Shown: positions 28,446 through 37,723 of the stretch, piece after piece
How positions within the stretch are numbered: position 1 is the first letter of the stretch
Layout: every line of letters starts with the position of its first letter
Assembly: GCA_900543445.1 (NCBI GenBank)
Contig: UQRC01000010.1
Span: forward strand, 6,675-70,674
From: an uncultured Lachnobacterium sp.
GTDB lineage: Bacteria; Bacillota; Clostridia; Lachnospirales; Lachnospiraceae
DNA: 64,000 bases
Direction of reading: 5' to 3'
Translations under genes and position numbers: made by a program
Notes under the pieces: generated by a model
What the model saw: the letters and a program-made list of their open reading frames with translations, nothing else
The model's database searches: none
What the model was told of the DNA's origin: nothing

Positions 28446-28617
28446 TTGCGGTACATCTTTGATGTATCGCGAGGAAATTGCGGTACATCTTTGATGTATC
28501 GCGAGGAAATTGAGGTACGTCGGAGATGTAGCACGTGAAAATTGCGGTGCATAGGAAATGTATCGCTGAAAATTGTGCTACATCGAAGTTGTTTGGATCA
28601 TGTAGCATAGAAAGCAG
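28446..28617. repeat. Array of five 32-bp hairpin-forming repeats, last copy divergent
   Basis: Units begin at 28446, 28478, 28510, 28542 and 28573. The first two are identical over 32 bp; the third and fourth carry several changes, and the fifth is longer and more diverged. Each unit contains GCGGTACATC followed after three bases by GATGTATCGC, which form a ten-base stem allowing one G-U pair, and the changes in later units partly preserve pairing. The array fills the gap between the FliD-like gene and the dehydrogenase gene and ends just before the latter's RBS. No known repeat family was recognised. Confidence 0.85.
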
Positions 28618-28629
28618 GGAACATAAATT

Positions 28630-29571
28630 ATGAAGATAGTATTTCTAGATGCGAAGACGATTGGCGAAGATATTGATCTGTCGGGCTTTGATGCATTAGG
28701 AGAAGTTGTAAAATATGGCTTTTCTACAGAGCAAGAAGCAAGGGAGCGCTCAAAGGATGCGGACGTTCTGATCCTGAATAAGGTGCAGGTCAATGAGCAG
28801 ACGATCGGCGAAGCGGATCATTTAAAGCTTGTGTGTGTGACCGCGACCGGAACCAATAATCTGGATAAAGAATATCTGGATAAACGTGGGATCGCATGGC
28901 GTAATGTTGCCGGGTATTCGACGGAATCCGTGGCGCAGCATACGTTTGCAATGCTTTTTTATCTGCTGGAGAAGCTTCCATATTATGACAATTATGTAAA
29001 ATCAGAGAAGTATGTGAACGACGTGTCGTTTACGCATTTTGCCAAAGCGTTTCATGAATTGTCAGGAATGACATATGGAATTATCGGATTGGGGAATATC
29101 GGACGAAGAGTGGCGGATATTGCCAAAGCGTTTGGCTGCCGCGTGATCTATTATTCCACATCCGGCCGCAATTCACAGCCGGGGTATGAGCGGGTGAGCT
29201 TTGATGAACTGCTGGAGCAGTCTGATATTGTGTCGATTCACGCGCCGTTAGACGAGAATACGCTCGGACTGATGAACAAAGAGGCATTTGCAAAGATGAA
29301 GAAGTCTGCAATCCTTCTGAATGTCGGAAGAGGACCGATCATCAATGAAGCGGATCTGGCAGAGGCTTTGAATAACAAGACGATTGCAGCGGCAGGACTA
29401 GATGTGTTGTCCGTAGAGCCGATGCAGGAGGACAATCCGCTTCGTGGAATTAAGGACAGTGAGCGGCTTTTGATTACGCCACATATTGCATGGGCTGGTG
29501 TGGAAGCAAGGAACCGGCTGATGGGAATTATCCTGGGACAGATCAAGGAGTTTTTCAAGGCTCATGAATAA
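28630..29571 (+). CDS. D-isomer-specific 2-hydroxyacid dehydrogenase
   Basis: NAD(P)H-dependent reductase of 2-ketoacids, 313 residues. The Rossmann motif GIIGLGNIGRRVA is at about 150-162, catalytic arginine in LLNVGRGPI, glutamate in LSVEPMQEDNP, and histidine in LITPHIAWAG. The overall layout resembles glycerate or hydroxypyruvate dehydrogenases; the substrate cannot be fixed from sequence. AAGCAGGGA precedes the ATG. The hairpin-repeat array lies immediately upstream, so it would be in this gene's 5' region. Confidence 0.9.
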   Translation: MKIVFLDAKTIGEDIDLSGFDALGEVVKYGFSTEQEARERSKDADVLILNKVQVNEQTIGEADHLKLVCVTATGTNNLDKEYLDKRGIAWRNVAGYSTESVAQHTFAMLFYLLEKLPYYDNYVKSEKYVNDVSFTHFAKAFHELSGMTYGIIGLGNIGRRVADIAKAFGCRVIYYSTSGRNSQPGYERVSFDELLEQSDIVSIHAPLDENTLGLMNKEAFAKMKKSAILLNVGRGPIINEADLAEALNNKTIAAAGLDVLSVEPMQEDNPLRGIKDSERLLITPHIAWAGVEARNRLMGIILGQIKEFFKAHE

Positions 29572-29645
29572 TTGAAAATCGATGACCGGATGGTATCCGT
29601 GCAATGAGAATACGAGGAATCGGCAGGGAGAACTCATATTTTAAG

Positions 29646-29673
29646 TTGACATTGGATATTATAGTGATATAAT
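29646..29673 (+). promoter_or_regulatory. Promoter of radical SAM gene
   Basis: Consensus TTGACA (29646-29651) and TATAAT (29668-29673) with a 16-bp spacer, giving a leader of about 170 nt before the start at 29853. No obvious riboswitch fold was recognised in that leader. Confidence 0.75.
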
Positions 29674-29852
29674 CTGATATGGTATCGAAAACTACATGTA
29701 AAGCTAATCAATAACAGATATCGATAGACAAAATTGGAAAACTGTATATTGAAAATATACACGATTGTGTGATTGAATATTCTCATTCGGTGAAAAATCC
29801 AATATACTTCCAATAGAGTCAAAGAATAAGAGAGAAAACGGAGGAGTAAGAG

Positions 29853-31250
29853 ATGGCAAGTTTAAAAGATGCGGCAGAGAGACAGGCATTTTCAATTGCA
29901 ATCGATGCAACTTTGAAAAGCCTGAATAAAGATAGAGAGAAGGCATTACTCAATATCGTTAATCTGGTTCAGAAGTTCATGGGAAATAATTTTACTGCAG
30001 AGTCCTATGAAGGCGCAAAGAAAATGATTATGAATCCGGAACATAAATGGATGCGTTATGTCAACAGACTTCTTGATGAGACCGATCCACATGTTGCGAA
30101 GATGACAGCTTTAAATCTTGGTTATCAGGCAGCGTTTGCCGGAACGAAGAAGATTCGTAAGATGAGAGAAGTTGAGCAGTGTAATATTCCGTGGCTGATC
30201 CTGATGGATCCGACCAGCGCATGTAATCTGCGTTGTACCGGATGCTGGGCTGCAGAGTACGGACATAAGCTGAACTTAAGCTTTGAAGAGATGGATAGCA
30301 TTGTCACACAGGGTAAGGAACTTGGCATATATTTTTATATGATGACAGGTGGAGAGCCTCTGGTACGTAAGGCTGATATCATCAAGCTTTGCGAGAAGCA
30401 TAATGATTGTGCGTTCCACTGCTACACAAACGGAACACTGGTTGATCAGGCGTTCTGCGATGATATGAAGAGAGTCGGTAATCTTTCGCTTTCTATTTCC
30501 CTTGAGGGATTTGAGGATGCAAATGATTTCCGTCGTGGCGAAGGTGTATATAAGAAAGTTCTTTCCGCTATGGATTTATTACATGAGAACGGACTGATCT
30601 TCGGTAACAGTGTCTGCTACACAAGCAAGAATATGGATGCAGTCACAAGTGATGAGTTCTTCGACCTTCTGATCGAGCATGGAAGCCGCTTTGCATGGTA
30701 CTTCCATCTGATGCCGGTTGGAATGAAGGCGTCACCGGAACTGATGCCGACAAAGGAACAGCGAGAGTATATTTATCATAGAATTCGTGAGGTTCGTGCA
30801 AAAGAAGGCGGAAAAGAGATCTTCGTTATGGACTTCCAAAATGATGGTGAGTTTGTAGGCGGATGTATCGCCGGAGGACGTAACTACTGTCATATTAATC
30901 CGAAGGGTGATGTGGAGCCTTGTGTATTCATCCACTATTCCGGAGCAAACATTCGCGAGAAATCACTTCTTGAGTGCTTAAAGCAGCCTCTGTTTATGGC
31001 ATACAGAGACAATCAGCCATTCAACGAGAACATGCTTCGTCCATGTCCAATGCTTGAGAATCCAGAGATTCTTCAGAAGATGGTACATGAGACCGGTGCT
31101 CATTCAACAGATGTTGAGGAAGCTGAGCCGGTAGAGCATCTTTGTGGAAAATGCGTTGATTACGCAAATGAGTGGAAAGGCACTGCTGATAAGTTATGGG
31201 CAGAGCATCCATATAAACAGAAAGGTTATACGAACTTCAAGAAGAAATAA
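29853..31250 (+). CDS. Radical SAM protein of unknown substrate
   Basis: 465 residues. The iron-sulfur motif CNLRCTGC (CxxxCxxC) is at about 123-130, followed by MMTGGEPL, the SAM-binding GGEP element. Later cysteines (GGCIAGGRNYCHINPKGDVEPC, split here only by its known motif role, and CPMLENP, HLCGKC) suggest auxiliary clusters of SPASM type. The first 110 residues are a helical extension with IPWLILMDPTSA leading into the core. AGGAG precedes the ATG. It is upstream of the LTA-synthase-like gene, separated by a terminator. Related families include lipid-modifying and peptide-modifying enzymes; the substrate is unknown. Confidence 0.85.
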   Translation: MASLKDAAERQAFSIAIDATLKSLNKDREKALLNIVNLVQKFMGNNFTAESYEGAKKMIMNPEHKWMRYVNRLLDETDPHVAKMTALNLGYQAAFAGTKKIRKMREVEQCNIPWLILMDPTSACNLRCTGCWAAEYGHKLNLSFEEMDSIVTQGKELGIYFYMMTGGEPLVRKADIIKLCEKHNDCAFHCYTNGTLVDQAFCDDMKRVGNLSLSISLEGFEDANDFRRGEGVYKKVLSAMDLLHENGLIFGNSVCYTSKNMDAVTSDEFFDLLIEHGSRFAWYFHLMPVGMKASPELMPTKEQREYIYHRIREVRAKEGGKEIFVMDFQNDGEFVGGCIAGGRNYCHINPKGDVEPCVFIHYSGANIREKSLLECLKQPLFMAYRDNQPFNENMLRPCPMLENPEILQKMVHETGAHSTDVEEAEPVEHLCGKCVDYANEWKGTADKLWAEHPYKQKGYTNFKKK

Positions 31251-31291
31251 AGTTTGTAAAGTTTCACATAAAATTAAGATTTAGACACAGG

Positions 31292-31315
31292 ATTCCCGGT
31301 TTACATGCCGGGAAT
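31292..31315 (+). terminator. Terminator after radical SAM gene
   Basis: ATTCCCGG (31292-31299) pairs with CCGGGAAT (31308-31315), followed by TTTGTTGT. It rules out a start for the next gene at the ATG inside it (31305). Confidence 0.75.
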
Positions 31316-31340
31316 TTTGTTGTATTGTAATGGAATGAAA

Positions 31341-33290
31341 ATGAATTTTAAAATACGACTTGAATACGATAAGAAAAATAACATAAGGGCGGCGATCGCC
31401 ATCATTTTAGCCATTGTCATGTATGTGACGATCGGATTTCACATTGCCGCACTGGTGGCTTACGGACTGCTATACTATCTGGTCAAAAGCATTAAGATTG
31501 ATCTGGATGAGCGGTATCCGTGGCTTTGGACACTGATCTTGTTTATCGGTGGTTCTATCTTTACGACATTTATGATCCAGAGACTTCTTCTGGACTCCGA
31601 ATTATTTGCAAGGACAAGTAATTACAAACTGTTTTTGAATGTCTTTTGTTGTCTTGTGGTATACTTCTTTGTTCAATTATTTACGAACAATAGCGGTCTG
31701 ACCTGTATTATTTCCCATGTGACCCTACTGTGTTTCGCATTTGTAGATTATTTTGTATATCTGTTCCGCGGCAATGAATTTCAGTTTGCCGATATCCGAT
31801 CAATCGGAACGGGCTTAAGCGTTGCCGGTAATTACCAGCTTCGGCTGAATGCCAAAGGCGCATATGCGATTTTGGCAACGGCGCTTTTTATCGCATTCGT
31901 CCGCAAATGCCATATTAAGTTTGCGCATGCATGGAAAATGCGTGTGATCGATGTGATGCTGGCAGCGATCGCATGTATGATCGTTGTGATCAATGCGTTT
32001 GACATCAATACGGAGACCTGGGAGCAGAAAGGAACATACCGCAACGGCTATATTTTAAATTTTATCCTTGGAATCAGGGATAGCTTTGTGGCGGCACCGG
32101 ATGGATATTCGAAGGAAGCGATTCAGTCGCTGGAGCAGGAATACCAGGCGGATGATAAGAATTATTCCAAGACGGATGTGAAGGATCCAACGATTATTGT
32201 AATTATGAATGAGTCATTTTCCGACCTGAGCGTGCTGGGAGAGCTGAAGACGAATGTGGAACTGACACCTTTTATTGATTCTCTGAAAGAAAATACGACG
32301 AAGGGTTATGCTTTGTCTTCCGTGTTTGGCGCGAAGACACCGAACTCGGAGTGGGAATATCTGACCGGAAATTCGATGGCTTTCCTGCCGAGCGGATCGG
32401 TTGTTTACCAGCAGTACATCAGTGATACGCCGACATCCATTGTGTCGAATCTGAAAGACATCGGGTATACCTGTGTTGCGATGCATCCGTATTATGAGAC
32501 CGGCTGGAGCCGAAATCAGGTTTATCCGGATATCGGATATGATGAGATGCATTTCATCGATGATTTTGATCAGTCGAAGATTTTGCGAGAGTATATTACG
32601 GATCAGGAATTGTATGATAAGATCATTGACCGTTATGAAAGCCGCGGGGCGAATGAAAAGCTTTATCTGATGGGAATTACGATGCAGAACCATGGAGGAT
32701 ATGGGGAACCGTACGATAATTTCCATGAGGATGTGTATAAGATTGGCCGTTCATACACGGATGCAAATCAGTATCTGTCACTTGTGCATGAAAGTGATAA
32801 GGCGGTTGAGAATCTGATTAACTATTTTTCCAGTGTGGATGATCCGGTAGAGATCGTATTCTTCGGAGATCATCAGCCGAGTCTGAACAGTAATTTCTAT
32901 CCGATCTTAAACGGAAAAGGATTATCCGGATTGACCGAAGATGAATTAGAGAAGCTGTACACGGTTCCGTTCTTTATCTGGACGAATTATGATACGCCGG
33001 AGGAGAATGTCGATATCACAAGCCTAAACTATCTGTCAACACTGACACTTGAGCGTGCGGGAATCGAGCTTCCGGAGTATAACAAATTTCTTGCCGAGAT
33101 GATGGACGTTGTTCCGGCAATCAATTCCAGAGGATACTATTCGGAGAGCAACGGCTGCTATCTGCACCTCGATGAGGCCACCGGAGAGGAAGCAGAGTGG
33201 ATCAACCGTTACAATATATTGCAGTACAATTCTATGTTTGATAAAAAGGGACGAAGTAACATATTCTTTCCGTATGATCTGAAAAAATAA
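31341..33290 (+). CDS. LTA-synthase-like membrane sulfatase/phosphoglycerol transferase
   Basis: About 649 residues: five to six transmembrane helices in the first 230 residues, then an extracellular alkaline-phosphatase-like domain. Motifs are IVIMNESFSDLSV (metal acid), GAKTPNSEWEYLTGNSM (catalytic threonine region), and FFGDHQPSLN (metal aspartate/histidine). Enzymes of this family transfer glycerol phosphate from phosphatidylglycerol to build lipoteichoic acid or decorate glycans. The start is uncertain: ATG 31335 and 31341 are both in frame with only a weak GGA upstream. It precedes the DHH-HAD gene by 30 bp. Confidence 0.85.
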   Translation: MNFKIRLEYDKKNNIRAAIAIILAIVMYVTIGFHIAALVAYGLLYYLVKSIKIDLDERYPWLWTLILFIGGSIFTTFMIQRLLLDSELFARTSNYKLFLNVFCCLVVYFFVQLFTNNSGLTCIISHVTLLCFAFVDYFVYLFRGNEFQFADIRSIGTGLSVAGNYQLRLNAKGAYAILATALFIAFVRKCHIKFAHAWKMRVIDVMLAAIACMIVVINAFDINTETWEQKGTYRNGYILNFILGIRDSFVAAPDGYSKEAIQSLEQEYQADDKNYSKTDVKDPTIIVIMNESFSDLSVLGELKTNVELTPFIDSLKENTTKGYALSSVFGAKTPNSEWEYLTGNSMAFLPSGSVVYQQYISDTPTSIVSNLKDIGYTCVAMHPYYETGWSRNQVYPDIGYDEMHFIDDFDQSKILREYITDQELYDKIIDRYESRGANEKLYLMGITMQNHGGYGEPYDNFHEDVYKIGRSYTDANQYLSLVHESDKAVENLINYFSSVDDPVEIVFFGDHQPSLNSNFYPILNGKGLSGLTEDELEKLYTVPFFIWTNYDTPEENVDITSLNYLSTLTLERAGIELPEYNKFLAEMMDVVPAINSRGYYSESNGCYLHLDEATGEEAEWINRYNILQYNSMFDKKGRSNIFFPYDLKK

Positions 33291-33320
33291 TCGGAGAGAA
33301 CAGGATAAGAGGGGGACGTT

Positions 33321-35546
33321 GTGAGACTAAAAGATTTATTACCATATGATAATATCGTCGTGCAATGCCATGATAATCCGGATGCGGATGCGCTCGCGTG
33401 CGGATTTGGTGTATATCTGTATTTGCAGTCACAGGGCAAAAAGCCGGATCTGATCTATGCCGGACGCAACCGGATCCGCAAGAGCAATCTTGTGATGATG
33501 GTTCAGGATCTGGAGATTCCGATCCGGCATGTGGACAAGCTGGAGAAGACACCGGATCTCTTAGTGATGGTGGACTGTCAGTATGGCGGTGGTAATTCCA
33601 TGCGTTTTGATGCGCATACGGTAGCGGTCATCGACCATCACCGTATCAACACGCAGCTTCCGAAGCTTTCGGAAGTCCGTAGCAATCTTGGTGCATGTTC
33701 GACTTTGATCTGGCAGTTGTTAAAGAAAGAAAATTTCGATGTGCAAAATAATCGTAAGCTTTCTACCGCTTTATATTACGGGTTATATACGGACACGAGT
33801 GGTCTGTCTGAACTCGCACACCCGCTGGACAAGGATCTCAGGGATGAGGCTGCGTTTGATGTGCAGCTGATGCATAAATACCGCAATGCGAATCTTTCGC
33901 TTGAAGATTTGGAGACGGCGGGAGCTGCTTTATTACACAGTGATTATCTTGAGGAGTATCGTGCAGCAGTCGTGAAATCAGGACCGTGTGATCCGAATGT
34001 TCTTGGTATCATCAGCGATCTTGTGCTTGAGGTGGATGCGATCGATATCTGTGTCGTATTCAATGTTGTGCAGGATGGCGTCAAATTTTCGGTTCGAAGC
34101 TGCATCAAGGAAGTGAAGGCGAACGAGCTGGCGGCGGAACTCAGCAAAGGCATCGGTTCCGGAGGTGGACACGAGGCCAAGGCCGGTGGATTTATTGCGA
34201 TGGATCTGTTGACCAAGGAGTATTTAAGGCTCTGTGAGCAGCATCATTTTATGCCACGCATGGAACTGGATGAGGTGAGTGACAGTGAACATCCGTCTGC
34301 ATCTGGTGTGAAGTCAGTATTAGAGAACCGGTTCCGCAAGTATATGGATGATACCGACATCATCTATGCAAGAGAATGTAAGCTTGACAGTGATAATGCA
34401 GAACATTACTGCAGAAAGCAGGTGCCATGGGGCTTTGTCCGCGCAACGGATCTGATTGAGTCCGGTACGAAAGCTGTCATAAGAACCATGCATGGAGATA
34501 TTGAGACTGTGATCGTGGAGGATATGATCCTTACAATCAGCCCGATGGGCGGTGTGCTCTTCTGTAAGGAGAGTGATTTTGCAAAGCAGTATCGCAGTTA
34601 TCCGAATTGGGAATTCAGACTGCGCGATGCAGAGTATTCGCCGACAATCAAGCTGGAGAAATCCGGTCGTGTCATTTCCCCAATGAAGGATGCAAAAGTT
34701 TGTGTCCCGAGAGGAAAGCTTTTTATTCATGCACGCCGTCTGGACCGGAAGGTCAAGCTTTTTACGGAAGTAGACGGAGAGCAGCATTATACGTTAGGCC
34801 GAATCGGAGATTATCTGTCCGATGACACCGAACAGATAGAGGGTGTATGTATTATGAAGAAAGAATTTTTTGAGCAGACCTATCACAAGGCAGGACTTGC
34901 GCATGGACGCAAGGCGGTTGTCTTTGATCTGGACGGAACGCTTCTTGACACATTGGAAGATCTTAAGGATGCTACGAATGCGGCGCTTGTGTCGCAGGAA
35001 ATGCCACAGTGTACTTTGGAACAGGTCAGACAGTATGTCGGTAATGGTGTGCGCAAGCTGATGATCCGTGCGGTTCCGGATGGTGAAGAAAATCCGTTGT
35101 TTGAGCAGACGTTCGCAGCATTCAAGGCATATTATGGTGAACATTGTCTGGATCACACACTTCCTTATCCGGGTGTCTTAAATGTGATGAAGGAGTTAAA
35201 GGAGCGGGGAATCAAGATTGCGATCGTGTCGAACAAGCTGGATTCTGCAGTAAAGGAACTGGATGAGAAATTTTTCGCAGAGTATACAACTGCTGCAATC
35301 GGTGAGATGGAAGGTGTTGCGAGAAAACCGGCACCGGATATGGTCGAGAAGGCGCTGCGTGAGCTTGGCGTTGCCAAAAGCGATGCGGTCTATGTCGGAG
35401 ACTCGGATGTTGATATTCAGACAGCACAGAATTCGGGGCTGGATTGTATTTCCGTTACATGGGGATTTCGGGATGTGCCGTTCCTTCGTGAGCACGGAGC
35501 AAAAACAATGATCGATAAGCCGCAGGAACTCTTGTCGCTGGTGTAG
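33321..35546 (+). CDS. DHH/DHHA1 phosphoesterase fused to a HAD phosphatase
   Basis: 741 residues in a single uninterrupted frame from a GTG preceded by GAGGGGG. Residues 1-310 form a DHH-DHHA1 phosphoesterase: CHDNPDADA (16-24), acid at VDC (84-86), IDHHRIN (104-110) and GSGGGHEAKAGGF (279-291), as in NrnA-type enzymes that degrade nanoRNA, pAp or cyclic dinucleotide products. Residues about 330-525 form a region I do not recognise. Residues 531-741 are a Gph-like HAD hydrolase: VVFDLDGTLLDT (534-545), IVSNK, KPAPDM and YVGDSDVDI. All catalytic motifs in both enzymes look intact. It could chain phosphodiester cleavage to dephosphorylation. Confidence 0.92.
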   Translation: MRLKDLLPYDNIVVQCHDNPDADALACGFGVYLYLQSQGKKPDLIYAGRNRIRKSNLVMMVQDLEIPIRHVDKLEKTPDLLVMVDCQYGGGNSMRFDAHTVAVIDHHRINTQLPKLSEVRSNLGACSTLIWQLLKKENFDVQNNRKLSTALYYGLYTDTSGLSELAHPLDKDLRDEAAFDVQLMHKYRNANLSLEDLETAGAALLHSDYLEEYRAAVVKSGPCDPNVLGIISDLVLEVDAIDICVVFNVVQDGVKFSVRSCIKEVKANELAAELSKGIGSGGGHEAKAGGFIAMDLLTKEYLRLCEQHHFMPRMELDEVSDSEHPSASGVKSVLENRFRKYMDDTDIIYARECKLDSDNAEHYCRKQVPWGFVRATDLIESGTKAVIRTMHGDIETVIVEDMILTISPMGGVLFCKESDFAKQYRSYPNWEFRLRDAEYSPTIKLEKSGRVISPMKDAKVCVPRGKLFIHARRLDRKVKLFTEVDGEQHYTLGRIGDYLSDDTEQIEGVCIMKKEFFEQTYHKAGLAHGRKAVVFDLDGTLLDTLEDLKDATNAALVSQEMPQCTLEQVRQYVGNGVRKLMIRAVPDGEENPLFEQTFAAFKAYYGEHCLDHTLPYPGVLNVMKELKERGIKIAIVSNKLDSAVKELDEKFFAEYTTAAIGEMEGVARKPAPDMVEKALRELGVAKSDAVYVGDSDVDIQTAQNSGLDCISVTWGFRDVPFLREHGAKTMIDKPQELLSLV

Positions 35547-35655
35547 ATTTTTGATATGATTAGACAAGAGACAGCAATGTTTTTCAGCCGCGAAAGGGAT
35601 GAGATGAGAGTCGCAATCCGTATGGTGGTTTATCTTACAAAAGGAGTACAGGCAG

Positions 35656-36525
35656 ATGGAAGAGAGAATTTCAGGACATACCGGATTACTCGCATTGATC
35701 GGTTCACCGGTCGGACATTCCGGATCACCGGCAATGTATAATTACAGCTTTGCAAAGCTGGGGCTCGATTATGCATATGTCGCATTTGATATAAAGGAAG
35801 ATCAGGTAAAGGATGCCTTGGAGGCAATGAAGCTTTTTAAGATGAGAGGCTGCAACGTGACGATGCCGGATAAGACGGAGGCGGCTAAGTGTGTGGATGA
35901 GTTGTCACCGGCGGCACAGATTATCGGTGCGGTCAACACGATTGTCAACGATGATGGCAAACTTACCGGATATATTACGGACGGAGAGGGCTTCGTCAAC
36001 AATTTAAAGGATCACGGAATTGACATCAAGGGCAAGAAGATTACGGTTGCAGGCGGCGGCGGAGCTGCTACGGCAATTCAGGTACAGTGTGCGCTTGATG
36101 GAGCAAGAGAAATCACGATTTTTAACATTAAAGATGCGTTCTTTGAGAGAACACTGCAGACAGCGGAGAAGATCCGCGCAGCAGTTCCGGGAATTGTGGT
36201 AAATGTGTACGATATTGCAGACACTGCCAAGATGACGGCGGAGATTCAGTCGAGCGATATCTTTGCGAATGCAACGATCGTCGGCATGAAGCCGATGGAT
36301 GATCAGAGTGTAGTGAAGGATCTGTCCGCATTCCGCCCGGGACTGGTTGTGTGTGATGCAGTCTATAATCCGGAGGAGACAAAGCTGCTTCGCGAGGCAA
36401 AGGAGGTCGGATGCACCTGCATCGGCGGTAAAGGCATGCTTTTGTGGCAGGGAGTTGCAGCTTTTAAATTATACACAGGCATGGATATGCCGGTAGAGGA
36501 AGTGAAGGAGAAGTTTTTTTCATGA
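35656..36525 (+). CDS. aroE: Shikimate dehydrogenase
   Basis: NADP-dependent reduction of 3-dehydroshikimate to shikimate in the aromatic pathway. 289 residues. The N-terminal substrate motif IGSPVGHSGSPAMYN, catalytic lysine in CNVTMPDKTEA, ITDGEGF, the nucleotide loop AGGGGAATA, and the C-terminal GKGMLLWQGVAAF are present. The sequence is also compatible with the quinate/shikimate YdiB type. It ends in an ATGA overlap with aroK, so the two are co-translated. Confidence 0.92.
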   Translation: MEERISGHTGLLALIGSPVGHSGSPAMYNYSFAKLGLDYAYVAFDIKEDQVKDALEAMKLFKMRGCNVTMPDKTEAAKCVDELSPAAQIIGAVNTIVNDDGKLTGYITDGEGFVNNLKDHGIDIKGKKITVAGGGGAATAIQVQCALDGAREITIFNIKDAFFERTLQTAEKIRAAVPGIVVNVYDIADTAKMTAEIQSSDIFANATIVGMKPMDDQSVVKDLSAFRPGLVVCDAVYNPEETKLLREAKEVGCTCIGGKGMLLWQGVAAFKLYTGMDMPVEEVKEKFFS

Positions 36526-37055
36526 GTGAGGGTATAAGCAGAAGTATTTTCCTGATCGGATTTATGGGAGCCGGTAAAAGCACGATCGCACGTGCCCTGC
36601 AGAGAGAACTCGGATTCCCGCTGATCGAGATGGATGAGAGGATCGTCAAGGAGCAGGGAATGTCCATCAATGATATTTTCGCACAGTATGGCGAGGATCA
36701 TTTCAGAGACATTGAGAGTCAGTTGATCGTAGATATCGGTAAGGAGGAACCAAGCATCGTTTCCTGTGGAGGAGGCGTGGTTGTCCGCCCACAGAACACG
36801 CAGAATATGAAAGAAATCGGTCGTATCGTTTTCCTAAAAGCGACACCGGAGACCATCTATGAGCGTGTGAAGAACAGCACGGATCGTCCGATATTAAACG
36901 GACATATGAATGTGGAATATATCGCAGAACTGATGGAGAAGCGCCGCGCGTTGTATGAGGCGGCAGCTGACATTACGATCCAGACGGACGGCAAGACGAG
37001 AGAGCAGATCTGTGAGGAAATCATTGGAAAGATGAGGAATACGAATGAAGTTTAG
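36522..37055 (+). CDS. aroK: Shikimate kinase
   Basis: Phosphorylates shikimate with ATP. 177 residues with Walker A GFMGAGKST (about 13-21), the substrate-binding DERIVKEQG and FRDIES, and SCGGGVVV. It overlaps aroE by four bases and DUF624 by eleven, so the three are one operon. Confidence 0.95.
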   Translation: MSEGISRSIFLIGFMGAGKSTIARALQRELGFPLIEMDERIVKEQGMSINDIFAQYGEDHFRDIESQLIVDIGKEEPSIVSCGGGVVVRPQNTQNMKEIGRIVFLKATPETIYERVKNSTDRPILNGHMNVEYIAELMEKRRALYEAAADITIQTDGKTREQICEEIIGKMRNTNEV

Positions 37056-37695
37056 TTGGGATAATAAACTGTTTCAGGCATTGGGGAAGATGGTCGACTG
37101 TATGGCTCTTAGTGCATTATGGGTGCTTTGTAGTCTTCCATTGTTTACATTTGGAGCATCGACAAGTGCGCTCTATTATGCAATCCACAAATCTGTGCGT
37201 GGTAACAGAGGGTATATGACGAAGAATTTCTTCCATGCATTCACCAAGGGATTCAAGCAGTCGACGTTGTCCTGGTTGATTCTTCTTGTTGTGCAGATTA
37301 TTCTTGGGATGGATGCATACATTACGTTCCAGACGTTAAAGACCGGAAATAAGATGGGAGTCTTCTTCTATTTCTTCCTGATCATGATCGCGTTCAGCAT
37401 TATCTGGGGATGTTATATCTTCCCATATGCGGCACGTTTTGAGGACAGTGTGAAGGCAACACTCAAGAATGCATTTTTTATGATGATCATTCATTTACCA
37501 TGGTCATTACTGATTCTGGTGCTTTTTGTGGCAGCAGTACTTGTGATCTATTTCTTCCCGGTTTTGATCTTTTTGATTCCGGCGTTGTTGTTCCTTACCT
37601 ATGACGGAATCTTAGAGCGCATTTTCCGTAAATATATGAGCGAGGAAGATTTAGAGAAAGAAAAAGAAAACGATCTTGCAGATCGCATAGATTAA
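37045..37695 (+). CDS. YesL/DUF624 family membrane protein
   Basis: 216 residues with about five hydrophobic helices; the N-terminal FGASTSALYYAIHKSVRG and LWVLCSLP are the DUF624 hallmark. These proteins are often found near sugar-transport genes and their function is unknown. Here the start lies inside the aroK end, an unexpected pairing with aromatic biosynthesis. The C-terminus is acidic and soluble. Confidence 0.85.
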   Translation: MKFSWDNKLFQALGKMVDCMALSALWVLCSLPLFTFGASTSALYYAIHKSVRGNRGYMTKNFFHAFTKGFKQSTLSWLILLVVQIILGMDAYITFQTLKTGNKMGVFFYFFLIMIAFSIIWGCYIFPYAARFEDSVKATLKNAFFMMIIHLPWSLLILVLFVAAVLVIYFFPVLIFLIPALLFLTYDGILERIFRKYMSEEDLEKEKENDLADRID

Positions 37696-37723
37696 TTGAT
37701 ACATACAGAAAGGGGTATATATT

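Noticed and set aside
28446..28617. CRISPR array
   Set aside because: The repeats are directly adjacent without spacers, they diverge along the array, and no cas genes are nearby.
31305..31340. Upstream start for the LTA-synthase-like gene at 31305
   Set aside because: That ATG lies inside the terminator hairpin of the preceding gene and has no RBS.
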